Shown: piece by piece, positions 35,646-49,994 of the stretch
Position numbering within the stretch: position 1 is the first letter of the stretch
Layout: each line of letters starts with the position of its first letter
From: Sphagnum compactum
Lineage: Eukaryota > Bryophyta > Sphagnopsida > Sphagnales
Assembly: GCA_965153455.1 (NCBI GenBank)
Contig: OZ234501.1
Span: 11,036,001-11,100,000, forward strand
Reading direction: 5' to 3'
Length of the DNA: 64,000 bases
Translations under genes and position numbers: made by a program
Notes under the pieces: generated by a model
The model's database searches: none
Told to the model about the DNA's origin: nothing
The model's input: the letters and a program-made list of their open reading frames with translations, nothing else

Positions 35646-38440
35646 AAGAATAAAGATGCAATGTTTTTAGTTCTTTGGGAACATGTTTCCCTACTAAGAT
35701 GTTTAGGGTTTCCTTTTTTTATATTTTGTGTGGGAAAAATTAAACAGATGTTTGACATCATATACTCACTTATTTCTTGGCACATACCCATATTAACTGC
35801 TACCCCTTGTCATGCATTTAAAAACAAGCATGGCCCTTCTCCATGTGCATCTTTGTGATACAAAGAACCACTATGTTCCCATCATTCAGCCCATAATGTG
35901 GATCATGCCCATAAATCATAGGGTGGGTTAACAAGTTAATATTTATCCTAGTCCCATGACTAATTGAATGCACATCTTGGTTAAATAACTCTGGAGATAA
36001 GTTTAAGTGACAATATGGGTAACCTTTTGAAAGCTCATGACTAGTGAGCATTTTCTTGAGGTGATGAATTGTAGGGTAACCCCTACACCTAAGGAGTGGG
36101 GCATTCCTGAAATAAGCACTTGCCTAAGGTGGAGCTAAGGGGTGCTTATTCTGGGAACAATTTGCTCTTCAAGCATTACTCCTTTCGAAAAGCATCCGCA
36201 AAAAGAAAAAGAAGGAGACATGGCTTTTGCGGAGGTAGGACAAATTATATCTGAGAATTTGTTTTCCAAATACATTTTAAAACTTCTTTTTTTGAGTGCT
36301 TTAGGATTTGGACAATGTACAGCTTGTGAAGTGAAAAAATTTGCTTGGACAATTTGTAGTGTGAGAAAGGTTTTGGCAATGAGATTACATCAATTTTCAA
36401 TTGTTGGCTTTTGGTCATCATGGAGATGGATGGATACAATGTTTACCTCATGTACTAGGAAAGATGGCATGTTGTCTTTTGGCTATGTAATTAGAATATG
36501 TTTGCATGTGTGTTTTTTGTTTAATATGCAGTGTAGTTGAGATGAATAGGGGCAACGTATTTTAATGAATATGTGTTAATATGTTTCAATTGTCATGGTA
36601 GTTTTAAATGTTGTTGGTGGGAGCTATTGTTGCAAATGAGTTGGTATGATGGAAACCGAAGATGAATGAAGGATAGGAGAAGTGAAAATGGTGACATTTG
36701 GGAAAGAAGCTAAGTAAGTGTTTTGTAACGTGTTGAAATGTTGTTTTTGTTTGTTAGTTATGATAGGTCTTTAAACAAGGGAATTGTCCTTGTTGTGACA
36801 AGTGTGTTGTATACAAATGGGAAAGTTTTGTAAGGTCACCAATAAAAAAAATTGTTCATTAGTGACAATTAACATCTTCACCATGCTTGATTTAGGTTAA
36901 AGTGGAAAGGGTTGAAAGATGATGATTAAAATCCATAAAGGAATGTTAAATTGAGATGGAGAAAATGACATGTACGTGACGGTCATTGGACTTTTGTGCA
37001 TGAAGGTTTGGAAATGGAGTTGTGAGAAGCCAACTTTGGCATGCATCTCACATCTATCAAATGTGTTAAAAAGCAAACTATTTTCACACAAAAAGGGATC
37101 AATCTTTAGAGCAATTTGTAATGCATACCTTATTTGAAAATGGAAACATTATCACGAAAAGGAACCAAGGATGTGGATTGAAAGTCAATGTTTGTTTGAG
37201 TTTTGAAAAGCATGATGGGAGATAACATATGGGTACATTCATGCTAAAAGGAACCATTGACACATCCTTGGTTTCATTGTGATAGTGTAAAAACTTTGTG
37301 TTTGGATAGTGCTAAAACAAATTTTGCATTGTTTTAGCATGTTTAGACATTGAGTTGAACCAGCAAAAAACGTTCATTATGGGTTTAAAGTTTTCTTAGC
37401 ACAAAAAGAAATTGTTAAATACTAAAAGGTATTTTATACTTATTGTATTATTTTTCAAACTTATCCAATATTAGATTAATATAGTAACTAGGTCCCTATA
37501 CAAATACAACACATTTCAACATTGTTTTAATTTATGAGTCTTGAAACATGTTTTAAAAAAAAGACTTGTTGCGAGGTGGCTCCTATTAACATGAATGGAC
37601 CCTTGTGATTGGGGTTTTGCAAAGAATTGGGACTTTGTGTCAACATTGTTTAAATTATGAGGTTTATTACGCCATTCCTAAAACCAAAAGTTCATTGGGT
37701 ATTCTACAAAAAATTGATTTCAACCTAAACCAAAAGTACAAATTAAAAGTTGTAAAGTCATTTTTTTATTAATTTAGAAGTCAAGAGCTTGTATGATGTT
37801 GATGTAATGGTAGATTTGAAGAAAACATTTGCAACTTGATGTTGTATGTCATGCATATTATTGTGAATGTTAAGGGCATATGTGATTACATCTGTCTCAC
37901 GTTCATTTAAAGAAAAATTGTCATTTGAAACTAATAAAACAATTGTAAATGACATTTTTGATTGCAAATGATAGTCTTTTTTAGTGTTTTTGGCTACATG
38001 ATCATTTGATATCATTTGGTTATAGTATCGCAAGGCTACAATGTGTAACACCTAATTGTTGTTATGTGTCAAATATCATATTCAACTTGGAAGATGCATA
38101 AAAGGAATTGAAACAATACATGATCATGGACTTGCATGAACCTAATGAATCATACATAGCCCCCAAACTCATAAAATCAACCCAAAAGTTGTGAAAAAAC
38201 TCCTTGTGGAATTTCACTTCAATTGTGAACCAACTCAAAATGGTAAGTATAGATTAAAAACCAAATGGGGACTTTTTGGTGGTAGATTGGTTCACCTTTG
38301 TTGCTCCTACAAATGATGAATTTTCCAAGGGTGTTTTTCCTTTACCTTTTGGTTGACTTTCATTGTATTTTTAATGCATGATTGAAGAATCATGTGAAAG
38401 GTAAAAAAATGTTTAGCAAGTTGAAGAGTTTTTTAAGCCA
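34916..38440. other. Gene-free stretch
   Basis: Apart from the microsatellite there is a small hairpin: AATAAGCAC at 36111-36119 pairs with GTGCTTATT at 36142-36150. The open frame at 36142-36540 is not recognised. C-tract at about 35108-35117. Confidence 0.45.
35589..35644. repeat. AT then ATGT microsatellite
   Basis: About 16 AT units are followed by about six GTAT/ATGT units. Small Tyr/Ile and His/Thr repeat peptides predicted here are products of this microsatellite. Confidence 0.9.
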
Positions 38441-39209
38441 AGGTGAAAGCACACTACGGTGACCCCCTTTGGCATGTCACATTGTACTATTTTTTTGGGT
38501 GGTTATTTTAAACACAAACTATGTCAAAACTATAGAAGATTTTCACAATGGTTTTGCATACTATGGTAAAGCATAACCCAATATATATATATACAACTTT
38601 CTTTTCATATTATGGTGGCTTGGAGTATATTTGCTTGAAAAAAATACTTGTAACGATGTATTCAAAAATGCAAATATATTCCAAAAATGATTGAAATGAT
38701 TTTTAACTTTCATGAAATTTATAGTGATTATTTCACACGTCATTTCACATAATTTACACAAAATTTGTGAACCATTTGAAAATTTTGATAATTTTCATGT
38801 CATAAATAGGTTTTTTTATGGTCTTGATCATAAGTATGTGGTAAATTTACATTTTCACAAATAATCATTTGCAAATGGAATGTGACAAGTGTTTTGAAAT
38901 GGGCTTATTTTCAAAAATAAAATAAAATTGTATTATTAATGAAATTAAATACTAATGCAATTTGAAATGACAAAATGAATTCTATTATACTGTGTACATA
39001 TATACCCATGGTTCTTTTCCTTTATAAAATTATTTTTCAAATAAATTAGATAAACATTAGTTCTATGAAAAACAATAATTCAAAACCAAAACACCATAAT
39101 TTAAACTCAAAATTAAATGGACTACATTTTGTGGAATTGATACAAAATTTACCTTTAGTAACGGATGGAAAAGTGCCACAAAGGGGGCAACCATAGCGTG
39201 CTTTCACCT
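38441..39209. mobile_element. TIR element D, copy 1 (MITE-like, about 769 bp)
   Basis: The left end AGGTGAAAGCACACTACGGT continues GACCCCCTTTGG. The right end is its imperfect inverse, CAAAGGGGGCAACC then ATAGCGTGCTTTCACCT. That makes TIRs of about 35 bp. The interior is AT-rich and non-coding and resembles the second copy at 42168-42984. No transposase. No clear target duplication. Confidence 0.8.
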
Positions 39210-42167
39210 ACCAAGAGCTTCCATTCCTTTTTTTCCTAACCTATATGTAGCAAAAAAAATTTGAATATATTATGATGATATTTCACAAAGCAACAAAGAT
39301 TATGGGTGTAATTTGAAAACCCTATTGCAACTAATCTTTAAGTGAAAGAACTTTGAAATTAAACATCTCCAAATGAATAAAGCTAGTTAGCCATCCATCC
39401 CATTGATGCAATTGAAAAAGTCCAAATTATGAGGCAAAATTAAAGGGAACACTAATGTTTCCTTTTTGATAATTTTGAACCCAATTTCGACCTACCCAAA
39501 ATTTAACTCTTCATACACTAAGAAAAAATGTAGAAAAGGGAACCTTATTTTCCAAATGATAAACTTGAATGATACCCATAACTTGTGCCTTAATGTATGT
39601 CTCCATTCACACCACGTAAGGTAGGGGTTTTAAGAAAGGAGCCAAATTAATATTAATGTTGTTTGGATCTTAATTTTGAAACAAACATTTGGTTTTAATT
39701 TTAAGTTTTAAGTTTTTATTTGTTTAATAAAACCTTCAATGTGGTTTTGAGAGCATTTTTTTGGATTATTAACCTTCCAATTCCAAGACTTCCCCAAAAA
39801 GTTGGAGCTTGGGCTGGTGTAAGATTAGCTTTGGTTCCATCTACATTATGCATTTAATTAACTAGAACTAATAAATAAATAGGTACCATGCTCATGGAAG
39901 TGGGGTATAAGTATTTTTAAAATTGGGGAAGAACATAAATTTAAAAAAAATATTGACAACTAGTGAAATATAAGGCAATAGGTAATAAATCAGCCCATTT
40001 TTTTCCATTAAGGAAAGAGAGGGGGTACCAATAAATTGGAAATATCATGGAAGGTGGAGCCATTAAGTTGATAATGACCTAACATTAGTTCATTAAACTA
40101 ATGGTAGTTCATTGAATTAGAACCACAAAAGTTTTGTTGTTTGGTGAATTTAGTAGCTAATGCACCCAACACCATCATAATTTATCCCATAAGTTTTGCC
40201 CAATTTGAATTGTCATTTCACCTATGAATAGGGCTCAAGGCTTAAAATACTATATAGTTATACAATTAAAGGATTTTAAATTATTTTAAGGATTACAACC
40301 CAATCCAAGTTTGAATCTTAGTTTCATTAAGAGGTGGTTTCATAGTCCAAATCCAAATTGAATTTTGACAAAATTGTGAACTTTTACTTTGGATATCCCA
40401 AAACCTAACCTGAAACTTGGACTTAAAGTTGACAATAGTGATCAATATCCTAACCCTACACCCTTTGTAGCAAAATGAAGTTCTTCTCACCCTAATCATT
40501 AAAAAACATTGATGTTAGTCATTAGGTTACTCTCATTAAACCTTTGTAGACCTTTGATTTGACATTCATTATTGTCGGCATTTTGCATGTTTTGCACATA
40601 TTTAATCATTGTCTTTTCACTTATGAAATGAGTACTATGTAGATTCTTTGGGAATTTAATGTTTAACAACATCACAATGATAAATATGGGATATGGATAA
40701 TGGAAGGAGAGGAACACCACTTTGAAATTTGACGCTAGGGACCAAATATGAGGAAAGGGTTGAGGGTTGCAATGGTTGCAATGTTTGAGTTTTGGGGAGG
40801 TAAACATCTAAACCTCCAACCTTGTATATAATAACAACTTGTATGAACTTTGAAGGTCTTAATTCTTCAACATTTTTAGCTTGTAGTTCATTCAAGAATA
40901 GGTGGGTTTGCATGAAGGATTCAACTATTCATAACTTGCTTGAATCCTTGGGTTGTATAAGATTGTGGTTGGGGTTGAATATTTGAAAGTTCAAAACTTA
41001 AGGTTTAATGGTTTATTTATGGTGGATCTGATTTAGTTTGGGTAATGAAAATGTTCTTCCCATTTGAAATTTGAATGTAGTTGATGATTCCATTCAATTT
41101 TCCTTCCAATTACATCAAAGTTATTTTTTTATTAGTAAATCACCTTCATTCATTAATGGGGCTTCTTTGAAAACCTTTTCAATCAAGCAATTGATCTTGC
41201 ATTGAAGCTTCTATTTGTTAACATTCCCAACTAACTTCGATCGTGCAATGAAAAGTAAAAAATGGACATGACAACTTGAATCAAATTTTCCAAGGCTTTT
41301 GGTCTATAAAGTTCCATGGGTAGAATCTATTGTACAGGGGCAAACAAGAAGGTGCATTAATTGTATTGCAAAATTTACATACAAAAATTGAGGGAAGAAA
41401 AAAGCTATGTGTCCCTAAGCTTGATTCATTTTAGAAATATTGAACAGGAAGAAAGGTAAATGCTTGGACATATAGATATGGGTGACTAGCTCATTTTGAA
41501 AAATAACTAACATGTTTTCAATGAAAAATTGTACATTAACTAATTTATAATAGTACAAGAAATTTGCCATGGAATCATACAAGAAAAAATTGGTTGAATT
41601 ATCACCATGTGGTTGTTACCAACGTTTTGTCTAAGGACCATGCCAATATTATGAAAGGACACACACTTTGAACTTGCATTTTTATTAGGGCCTAATTTTC
41701 CAAGGAAACAATTGTAAGATGGATGGGTTGGGACATGGCTAATGCCATGGAGAAGGTTGTACCAAAAGTACCAAAACTACATTGAACAATTAGTTTTAAG
41801 TTTATTAGTAAGAATGCTAGTGATGTCATTATTATAAATTATCAAAGTTGGCTTTTTAGCCATATGTATGCTGTGAAAAACTAGCCAAAGATTCCCACAT
41901 TACTTTCACTTTAACATGTTGTTGAAGGTGACAATATTGATAATATTAAGTTCAAGTTGTTTAGTAAACTCATGAAATGCATGGACTAAATGAAAACCAA
42001 ATTGGATAATAACTTGTGTGCTTGGGTGTTGATGATGTGTTTTTATTTTAAGGAATATATCTTAATCTATCGAGAGAAATGAATAAACAATATACTCCAC
42101 ATGATTTGATTGGTGTTCATTACATGATTCATCACATTAACTTAACAATGTGAAGTTTGTTTTCCTT
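39210..42167. other. Gene-free AT-rich stretch
   Basis: Contains dispersed repeat C copy 2. Minus-strand frames at 40293-40913 overlap one another and are not recognised. Confidence 0.45.
40158..40235 (+). repeat. Dispersed repeat C, copy 2
   Basis: GCACCCAACACCATCATAAT, TTTATCCCA and TTTTGCCCAATTTGAAT parallel 16640-16715. No coding content. Confidence 0.55.
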
Positions 42168-42984
42168 GGCCGAGTGAAAGCACACTATGGGGACCCCTTT
42201 TGGGGTGTCACATTGTATTACTTTTTAAAGATGTGCATGTTTGACAATATCCCACTTCAAACTTTCAAAAGATTTTCACAATATTTTTGCATATTATGTT
42301 AGAATATAACCTAGGCAAGAGATTAAAAAATAAATTATTTTGTTTCATTTTATAAAGTGGGAGATTGGAGTATATTTGTGAAAACCATGTAATGTACCTA
42401 TGTACTAAAAAACACAAATATACTTTTAAAATAATTTAAATGATGTTTAGCCTTTATGAAAGTTGAAGGTATATTAACCCATGTCATTTCACATAATATG
42501 AACCATGTTTGGATACCATGTGACTAATTTGAAATTTTTCATATTAAAAAATGAATTTTTTCACCAAAGATGTGATAAATGTGTGATAAATTGAAATTTT
42601 GACAAGTAATCACATCCACATAGAAGATGACAAGCATAACTAGATACGTCTTTTTTTAATTTCATTAAAATTGATTATTTTAATAACTAGTGAAGCCCTA
42701 AAGTTAGTGTAGTCAAAACAAGATTATGGTTTTGTTATAATAATATATACAATAATTATACTCATGGATCTTTCAATATAAATAATGAATTTTATTATTA
42801 TTTTTAAATAATACTACATAATTTGTTTTTTGTAAAAAAAATAATTGTAGGGCCCAAAAATCAAAATTGATACCCAAAATTAAATGTGCCATGCTTTTGG
42901 AGGAATTATACTATATGTAGTAAAATACTAGACCCAAAAGTGCCCCAAAGGGGGTCACCGTAGTGCATGTGCTTTCACTCGGCC
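42168..42984. mobile_element. TIR element D, copy 2 (MITE-like, about 817 bp)
   Basis: Left end GGCCGAGTGAAAGCACACTA; the right end is its inverse, ending GTGCTTTCACTCGGCC. Inner TIR sequence GGGGACCCC / GGGGGTCACC. The interior shares blocks such as GATTTTCACAAT, GGAGTATATTTG and CATGTCATTTCACATAAT with copy 1, in the same orientation. Confidence 0.82.
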
Positions 42985-45900
42985 ATGGTGGGCAAGATAG
43001 AAAATCTTTTGCAAACAATGTACATTGTACAAATATTTCTCAAACTTTCCATAACATCATCTTGTTTTTACCAAACTTGTTGAGATTATGGAAATAGAAT
43101 GATTGAAAATTATAACAAATGTAAAAACATTTTGGATGGTTATGCTAAAGCCCTTCAAAGGATTAGTGATTAAATATAAAACTTTGATTGTGAATTTTCA
43201 ATCTAAGTCTATTACTCCTTTTGACGCAATAGGTGTTCATTTTGAAATGTTTTAAATCAAAAAGAAAATCCAAAATCTCATCAAATGGATTTTTAGTTTG
43301 GATTTCTTCATATTCATATATATGAATAAGCAATAACTTGCCATGATTGCCATGGTTTTAAATGGAAGAACATAAATATGAATTTTGACTTGTTTTATTT
43401 CCATTTCGATGCTCTTTTTGATTAGTTGGACTCTAACTACACCCATTAAGACAATTTTGGCCTTGCCTTGTGTCATGCATTTGAATGAGCCAATCAACTA
43501 ATCAACTTTATCCAAGCACAAAATGTTTTTGTTTATAAACACACTTTTTCCATTAAGATATGCCAAGCAAGTTTGTGGATGATACGTGGGGATATGACAA
43601 TTGCCTATTTCAAAAATATTTTCTTGACTTTATAAATCTTGTTGTTAATTCTAGATACATAGTAACTCAAGATTGGAAAATTGACTTCACTATTAACTTT
43701 TACATTTCATCCTTCAAGATCACGAGCCTCCTACATGCAACATTGTGGAGAGAATGAAAACTTTCACCCCATTCTAATGACACAAGCAAATTTTCAAGCA
43801 ACCATGTCGAGTGTTGAATTTTAGTGTTTTCAAGTTGTTGATCAATTGGTTTCAACATTGAACAAGCAATTTCTAGATTGTGACACATTGTCATGAATGT
43901 CTTGGGGATGGCAAACTTGCAATATTGATTGCAACCCAATTACAAGGACACTCTATACATAGCATAGATATGTGCTATGTGTTAAGATAGCACATATCTT
44001 AACACACACTTTCATTTCTTTTTGGTCACATGTGTAAGGTTGACTCCTGTTAGTGTAGAGGTATCCACATGTATCCATAACAACTTTCTCAAGAATTTAC
44101 TCTATAAACACATGCATGCAAGGCAACAAGGGAACGATTATGGTATGAATCTAATCACTAAGTTGTGGCAACAACTCTTGAACAATTCCTTCCTTATTAA
44201 AGGTTTATTTAAATTCATGCGTATCTTTTTAAAGGACTATTGTTATGTCAATCTTTGGCATTGTTAAAGACCCAAAAAAAAAAACCTTACATTGATCTTC
44301 ATGAAAAACAAATTGGGGTTTCAACAAATGAATATCACAATTCACATGTATGCCCAAGAATTCTATATTAAAGACACCTTCCTATTTCAAAAAATAATCA
44401 CAAATTACTATGAAAAACATTTAAAACTTGCCCAACATTTTTCTTTGGTCAATTTTTTTCATTTGGGGATTTTTTTCAAAAAAAAGATATTTTGTTGAAT
44501 GTTTCCCTGTTTAAAAAAATTGTTAAATTTTCTTTAAAATCTAAAACTTCATCATTTTTCAATACATTGGTCAAACAACTATCCAAGATATAAAAGGATT
44601 TTAATGTATTTTTGCTTTCGTAGATGATATATAACCAAATGTGGTTAAGCCTCTTTGTGAATGATCACTAGTGTGGCAACATCACAAAATTGAAAACAAA
44701 ATACTAGATTTGCTGCAACCCATTAATGCATGGTTGCCAAGCATAATGGTAATGTGGCTCCAAAGTGTGGCAAATATTTAGACTTTAGAAAAGATTTTTG
44801 AAACTTATTTTTAAACTCTAATTTCTGGAAATACTTGTTCCATTGTTTATTTCATGATAATATGTTTCAACTTTCCATGATCTTAACAAGTTATGAGCCA
44901 AATTCATGAGCATGATAGGCATGGGAGTTCATTGCAATTAAAATGCTTTGAAATGTTTTGTGTTTATTTTGTCATGTGAAAATGTTATGTTTTTAGAGTG
45001 CAAGGTCCATGTGATCTTGAACACAATTTGTGGTATGATTGCATTTCTATGTTTTGCTTCTTTGAGTCGAACATGCTTGATATTTGGTCATGTTGATGTG
45101 TTATCATTGTGCCTATGAAGGTTTTTCAATTTTGCACAAGCTTGTGTTTCAATTCTATTAATGAATGTGTATAACATTCATGCACATTATCATGAATTCA
45201 CTTAAAGTTCGAACAATTTATAATTTGTAATACCAAACATTTATATTTAGAGCTCATGTATACCCTATTTATGTGTTTGACCTAACAAAAATTGTGGGCC
45301 AATTTTGCAACCAAAAAAAAAATCTTATAGTCTAATACAATATGATCAATTCTAAACCCACCCCAACATTTGATTAACTTATTTAGAAATTGCCTCTTAC
45401 TTTAGGAAAAAATTATTCTTCTTTTTACTTGCTATATATAGGTTAACCACTAAAGTTAAAACAATATAGCTTAATATGTTAAAAAGTGTTGAAAAAAAAA
45501 AAAAAGTGGCCAAATCACCCTTATCGTGTCAATGGTGATAACCACATTGCGACACAAACAATGGCATTTTGTCACCACCAAACTTTTAAACACCATTTAA
45601 AGTCATTGTAGTGCATTTTTTAAAACATAATTTTATTTGAAAACAATTCAAGTTCTATAACCACTTGACTACCAAATCAACTAGAACAAAAACAAATTTG
45701 TTGTCTCTGTACGTCAAGTGATTTCATTAGATTTTGAGTGAATTCATTAGTCTTAGCAAACATGGACTAGTTGAAAAATAATGAATTCATTGGTCTAGTG
45801 AATAGGGACTAATGAATTCCACCCATATTTTGTAATAGTGGGACTACGAGGCCAACTTTAGCACATGTCTACCAAGCAATTCATTAATTTTGAAATTTTC

Positions 45901-48900
45901 ATTTAAAAAATAAAATATTCTTGAATATTTCCAAAAGAAACTTCATTTTTCTTCACAACAAGAAAATTCTTCAAGAAAAGTAAAAGTTGAAAACTTCTTC
46001 ATTTAAAACCTATATATATATATATATATATATAACTTATGTACAAGCCTTCAAGGGTACTACAATAACGACTTTGAGCATGTGTGACAAATCGAAGATA
46101 CTTGAACATAATTAAAAAAATACCAGAAATACTCCCACTTTACAATCACAATAGCCAATCCATTAGGAATATGAAAATATCCAAAAGAAAACACTGGAAG
46201 GAGGTACCCCTTGGCGCCAATTGCAAAACCCAATGAAGGGAACCATAGAATGTGCCAACAAGATTGATTGACCTGGAGAGGTGGATCCATTCCATAAATG
46301 TTGTTTTTTCCTTTCCATTAAACCAGGTAGCAAATAAATCCATTCAATCCAATCCACTCACTCCTTGCAAATTTAATGCCAGGGTTTTTAACTTTTCACA
46401 ATCACCCAACGGTATATTTATGAACCCAAAGTGTACATACCAGCATTTGGCACACTTCCCATTAAGGAAATACAAATGTGGGTGTTGAGGTTTGATGACA
46501 TAAAGTGGAGTTTAACACACTTCAATTAGCTGGAAGCTATTTATAGACCCTCCCTCCACCTTTGGAGATTAGGGTTTGGGTGTCTAGGGGGGTTTCATGC
46601 CTTGGAATGACCTGGTTGCTCAATGGCATCTAGCAATGATGATATAAGATCATAATGCAACCCTTGAATCCCATTCATTTTTATTCCCCATTAAATGCCT
46701 TTTATTGATTAGTAAAAATTCAATGGGTACCCACCCTCCCCTCTCTCCCCCACAATTGGGTTTTACTGTGTACCATCATGGTTCTTACTGTGAGATGGAG
46801 AGTGAAAACAAAGAAATAATTCTCATCATTGTTGTTGTGTCCCAAGTTTTGTTCTTGAGTGCAAGATTGTGGCTCATCACTTCTTTGGATTGGAAAACAA
46901 TAACAATTTGTGCATTTGTCATGCTTTTGCTCAAGCAAATGAACATACTTTAAATACAACAAGGAAAGGAAAGGAAAGGCAAGGAAAAAATAGGCCTCTT
47001 AATACAACCCAAGGAAGCTCTTATTATTTCAAGTCATGTGACACAGCCTCACAATTCTTGTTTTTACTACACAATAAAAAAGGTACATAACTAATGCAAT
47101 TCCTCTTTGAGATTGGAAGTATTACCCCCAAGGTACATCGGACACGCACCACAAATGAAGTTAGGTAGGATGAATGTTTGGCTTTTGTACTGATGAGGAG
47201 GTGTTAGATTTTATTAAGGACTTTGTTTTGTGTTGGGTACTTTTGGATGATCAAGAAACCTCCAATGCTAGCTATCTTAAAGCCATAAGTGGTAGGTAAA
47301 GTGTGAGGTTGTGGGCTCTACCCGAATAAGGGCTGAAGTGAGGCGGGGTCAAGCACGGGCCCAATTCTGCCAATTCTGTGTGGTGCATATCATGAGATGC
47401 AAAGGAGTTTAGGCCAGCCTTCATGGACCAAAGTTACGACGAGGGAAGTTCCCTCCAACTACACTCAAAATATTCCTTGAGGTCTTCATACTTAGTAGGT
47501 TTTTTTTAATCCTTGCAAGGCCTGTTTCTGCTTCTCATGAGGTTATTTCATGTGTTTATGTGATTTAATAGTCTGTAAGTGCCAAAATACATCTATAACA
47601 TTTGGCCTTAAACCTCAGCCCTAAACACGGCAGCTTCCCGTCACTTGACTAGAATTTACTCAAAATTCAAAATCCAAAATTTGCATCATTCGTAGTTCAC
47701 AAAATGGGAAAGATTCTGATGATTTGATCAAATCTACTATGCAAGAGAAGTAATGAAAACTTGGTTTTGGTTTGAAAAGAGCATGCTAACTTAATTGTAA
47801 TAAAGATGCAAAAGGTCCACCTCATGATATGCACATTAATTTTACTTAGTTCCAAACATAATTGCACTTCAGATGAACTCATTTTTAAAAAAATACAAAA
47901 AAAACAAATTGCATTTGTGAACATAACATAAAATTGCAATTAAACCCTAAATTGCATAAGAACAAGACAGAGGCATATCATATCTATGGAGAAGATCTTT
48001 GAACTAATTGAAATATCAAATCATTTGTCTAGTATCCTTCCCTATTGTTAGAGCTTTAAGTCCAAAGTACTTACTTAGTCATTTTAATTTAATTCTAACT
48101 TATTAAGTGATGGAGGATTAACTATTTTCTCACCTTAAAAATAGTTCAAGATACTTTAAAAAATTGTCCATGTATTGTAGACTCAAGTGAGTGAACAGTC
48201 CTTTCTTTGCATAAAAGCCTGGCACAACAAAGCTCAGGAATAATAATAGTATAGCCTCATGTAATCCATTTTTTTTGAGTTTTGTAGTTGGTTGTTAGAT
48301 GTCTTGTGTTGCAGCACTAGTAGTAGTCTAGTTGAAGGTGAGTGTTTGTAGGACTCTCCTAAAATGTTGCAATGTGCAATTGATAGCCAAAACAAAAAAA
48401 ATCACTGCCACCCCACCCACTGGGCAATTTGGCCTCAGAAAAGTTGAATCTCCTTTGATGCTGGAGGTCATTTTTGCACTTTCAGGTTTGGCAGTACATT
48501 ACATGATCCAGCAGCCATTTCAAGCAAGTAGGCTATACAGCATAGTAGTGCATTTGGAGTGAATTTGCACTAAGATATCCAACTGGTGTTTTTTGGCCTA
48601 TGGGTGTTGTTGCTTCTCAACTTTCCATCAACCTCTCAGGAAAGACTAGTACATACCCTGGTACCAATGTGTTTTTTTAAATTTTTGGTGGCATAACTTT
48701 TTTGTCATTTGATTGGCCTTGCCTACCAGGGCAAGGATATTGTGTTTAGATTAATTATAGAGTATAGTAGCTAAAGGGATTTTGGCCCATACTAGGTAAT
48801 AATAATAGGCCTATTTTCATATGAGGATTTTCGAAAGATGATGATATTTTGGCTTGTGTTGAAACTTGAGATTAGTTATTATAGAGTTATAATATCTTGA

Positions 48901-49590
48901 AGGTTTTTGGTTTCTTTTAGAGGATTTTTTCAAGATTATATTTTTGCACGGTGGAATATTTGAAAGAAAATAGTTTCCCCAGAGAGTACTTGTGTCAAAA
49001 AATATTTAACAGCAAATGGCCCAAAAAGATGAATCCTTTTTCTTTTATGCTTACAACTTAGGAATAGGATGTATGTCAATCATGGAACCAATCTCAAGCA
49101 TTCTTGATTGGAAACAGCAGAGTGTACCCTAAGTTGTGTTTTGTCAGTTGGACTTGGGGAGTTGATTTCTGCATTTTCTGAACCCCTGCTGGGATTTGAA
49201 TTCAAAACCACCACTCACTACAAAGTATCAATCAATTATTTGATCCCGTGTTTGATAGGTACTCGATATCCATTATATCCGAAATGGATTACTATCATCT
49301 TCACACTTCTAATTCACTTTCTGTATGTAGTACAACATTTGAAATTTTTTTTTGGTGTGAAATTCCATCAAAATGCAACAAAACCAAATTGGGGCTGCAA
49401 CCCCTACAAAGCCCAAAAGGCACGGTTTTTGGAGTGGGCCTGCCAAATGTAGAAGGTCAGCTCTTCCAGGATTACAAAACTTTTTTAGTGTCCTAACCTA
49501 TCGTGTTGCCACTTAATTCACTAAATCCTTCTTGGGATGGTAGCCAGTGATGCAACATCAAACATTTGAAAAACCCAAAAATCACTGATG
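42985..49590. other. Gene-free AT-rich stretch
   Basis: Microsatellites include a TA run at about 46013-46034 and a GGAAA run at about 46962-46985. Open frames near 46060-46488 lie on both strands and are not recognised. No RNA gene seen. Confidence 0.4.
43966..44006. repeat. Two overlapping, mutually exclusive hairpins
   Basis: AGATATGTGCTA (43966-43977) pairs with TAGCACATATCT (43988-43999). TGTGTTAAGAT (43978-43988) pairs with ATCTTAACACA (43996-44006). All arms are perfect. Because the right arms overlap, only one hairpin can form at a time. Confidence 0.7.
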
Positions 49591-49592
49591 TA

Positions 49593-49994
49593 ATAGAGTT
49601 ATCTGTAAAGTCACCCTCGATTTGCGCTCTCTTTGGGCCTGCTTTCACCCCCTATCTATCCCCTCTTTCAGTGGTATCCGCAAAGTAAGGAAATTTTATT
49701 GAATCTCAGTATAAAATACTGAAAAATAGCATTTAATGCACAAGGTTCGAGAGTAATTATAGTAGTTGTACAGGTAGGAGCAGCGAAAATATACGTAGCA
49801 GCAGTGTAGAGGTGCTCAGGAAAAAGGCAATACAGGGTGAAACTCATTTACCAGCAAAATTGGTTGAAAATTAGTTTGGGTCCCAGTTATTTCGATTTGT
49901 AAAATTTACATTCCCAGTTACACATTTGATGCACTATTAAGCCGAAACTAGCCGTTCTCGCCCCCTAATCGCGGGACTTTACGGATAACTCTAA
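49593..49994. mobile_element. TA-flanked TIR element (mariner/Stowaway-like MITE), 402 bp
   Basis: A 20-bp TIR, ATAGAGTTATCTGTAAAGTC at 49593-49612, faces its inverse at 49975-49994 with two mismatches. A TA dinucleotide flanks each side (49591-49592 and 49995-49996), as for Tc1/mariner insertions. Similarity goes on inward (CGATT on both sides). The interior is less AT-rich than its surroundings and has no transposase, so it is non-autonomous. Confidence 0.8.

Noticed and set aside
35425-35858. Tyr/Ile- and His-repeat peptides on both strands
   Set aside because: Translations of the AT/ATGT microsatellite.
36142-36540. 132-codon plus-strand frame with several Trp and Cys
   Set aside because: Considered as a transposase or membrane-protein fragment, but no catalytic motif or conserved pattern could be seen.
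46060-46488. Overlapping frames on both strands near 46.2 kb
   Set aside because: Three frames compete over the same DNA and none looks like a known protein.
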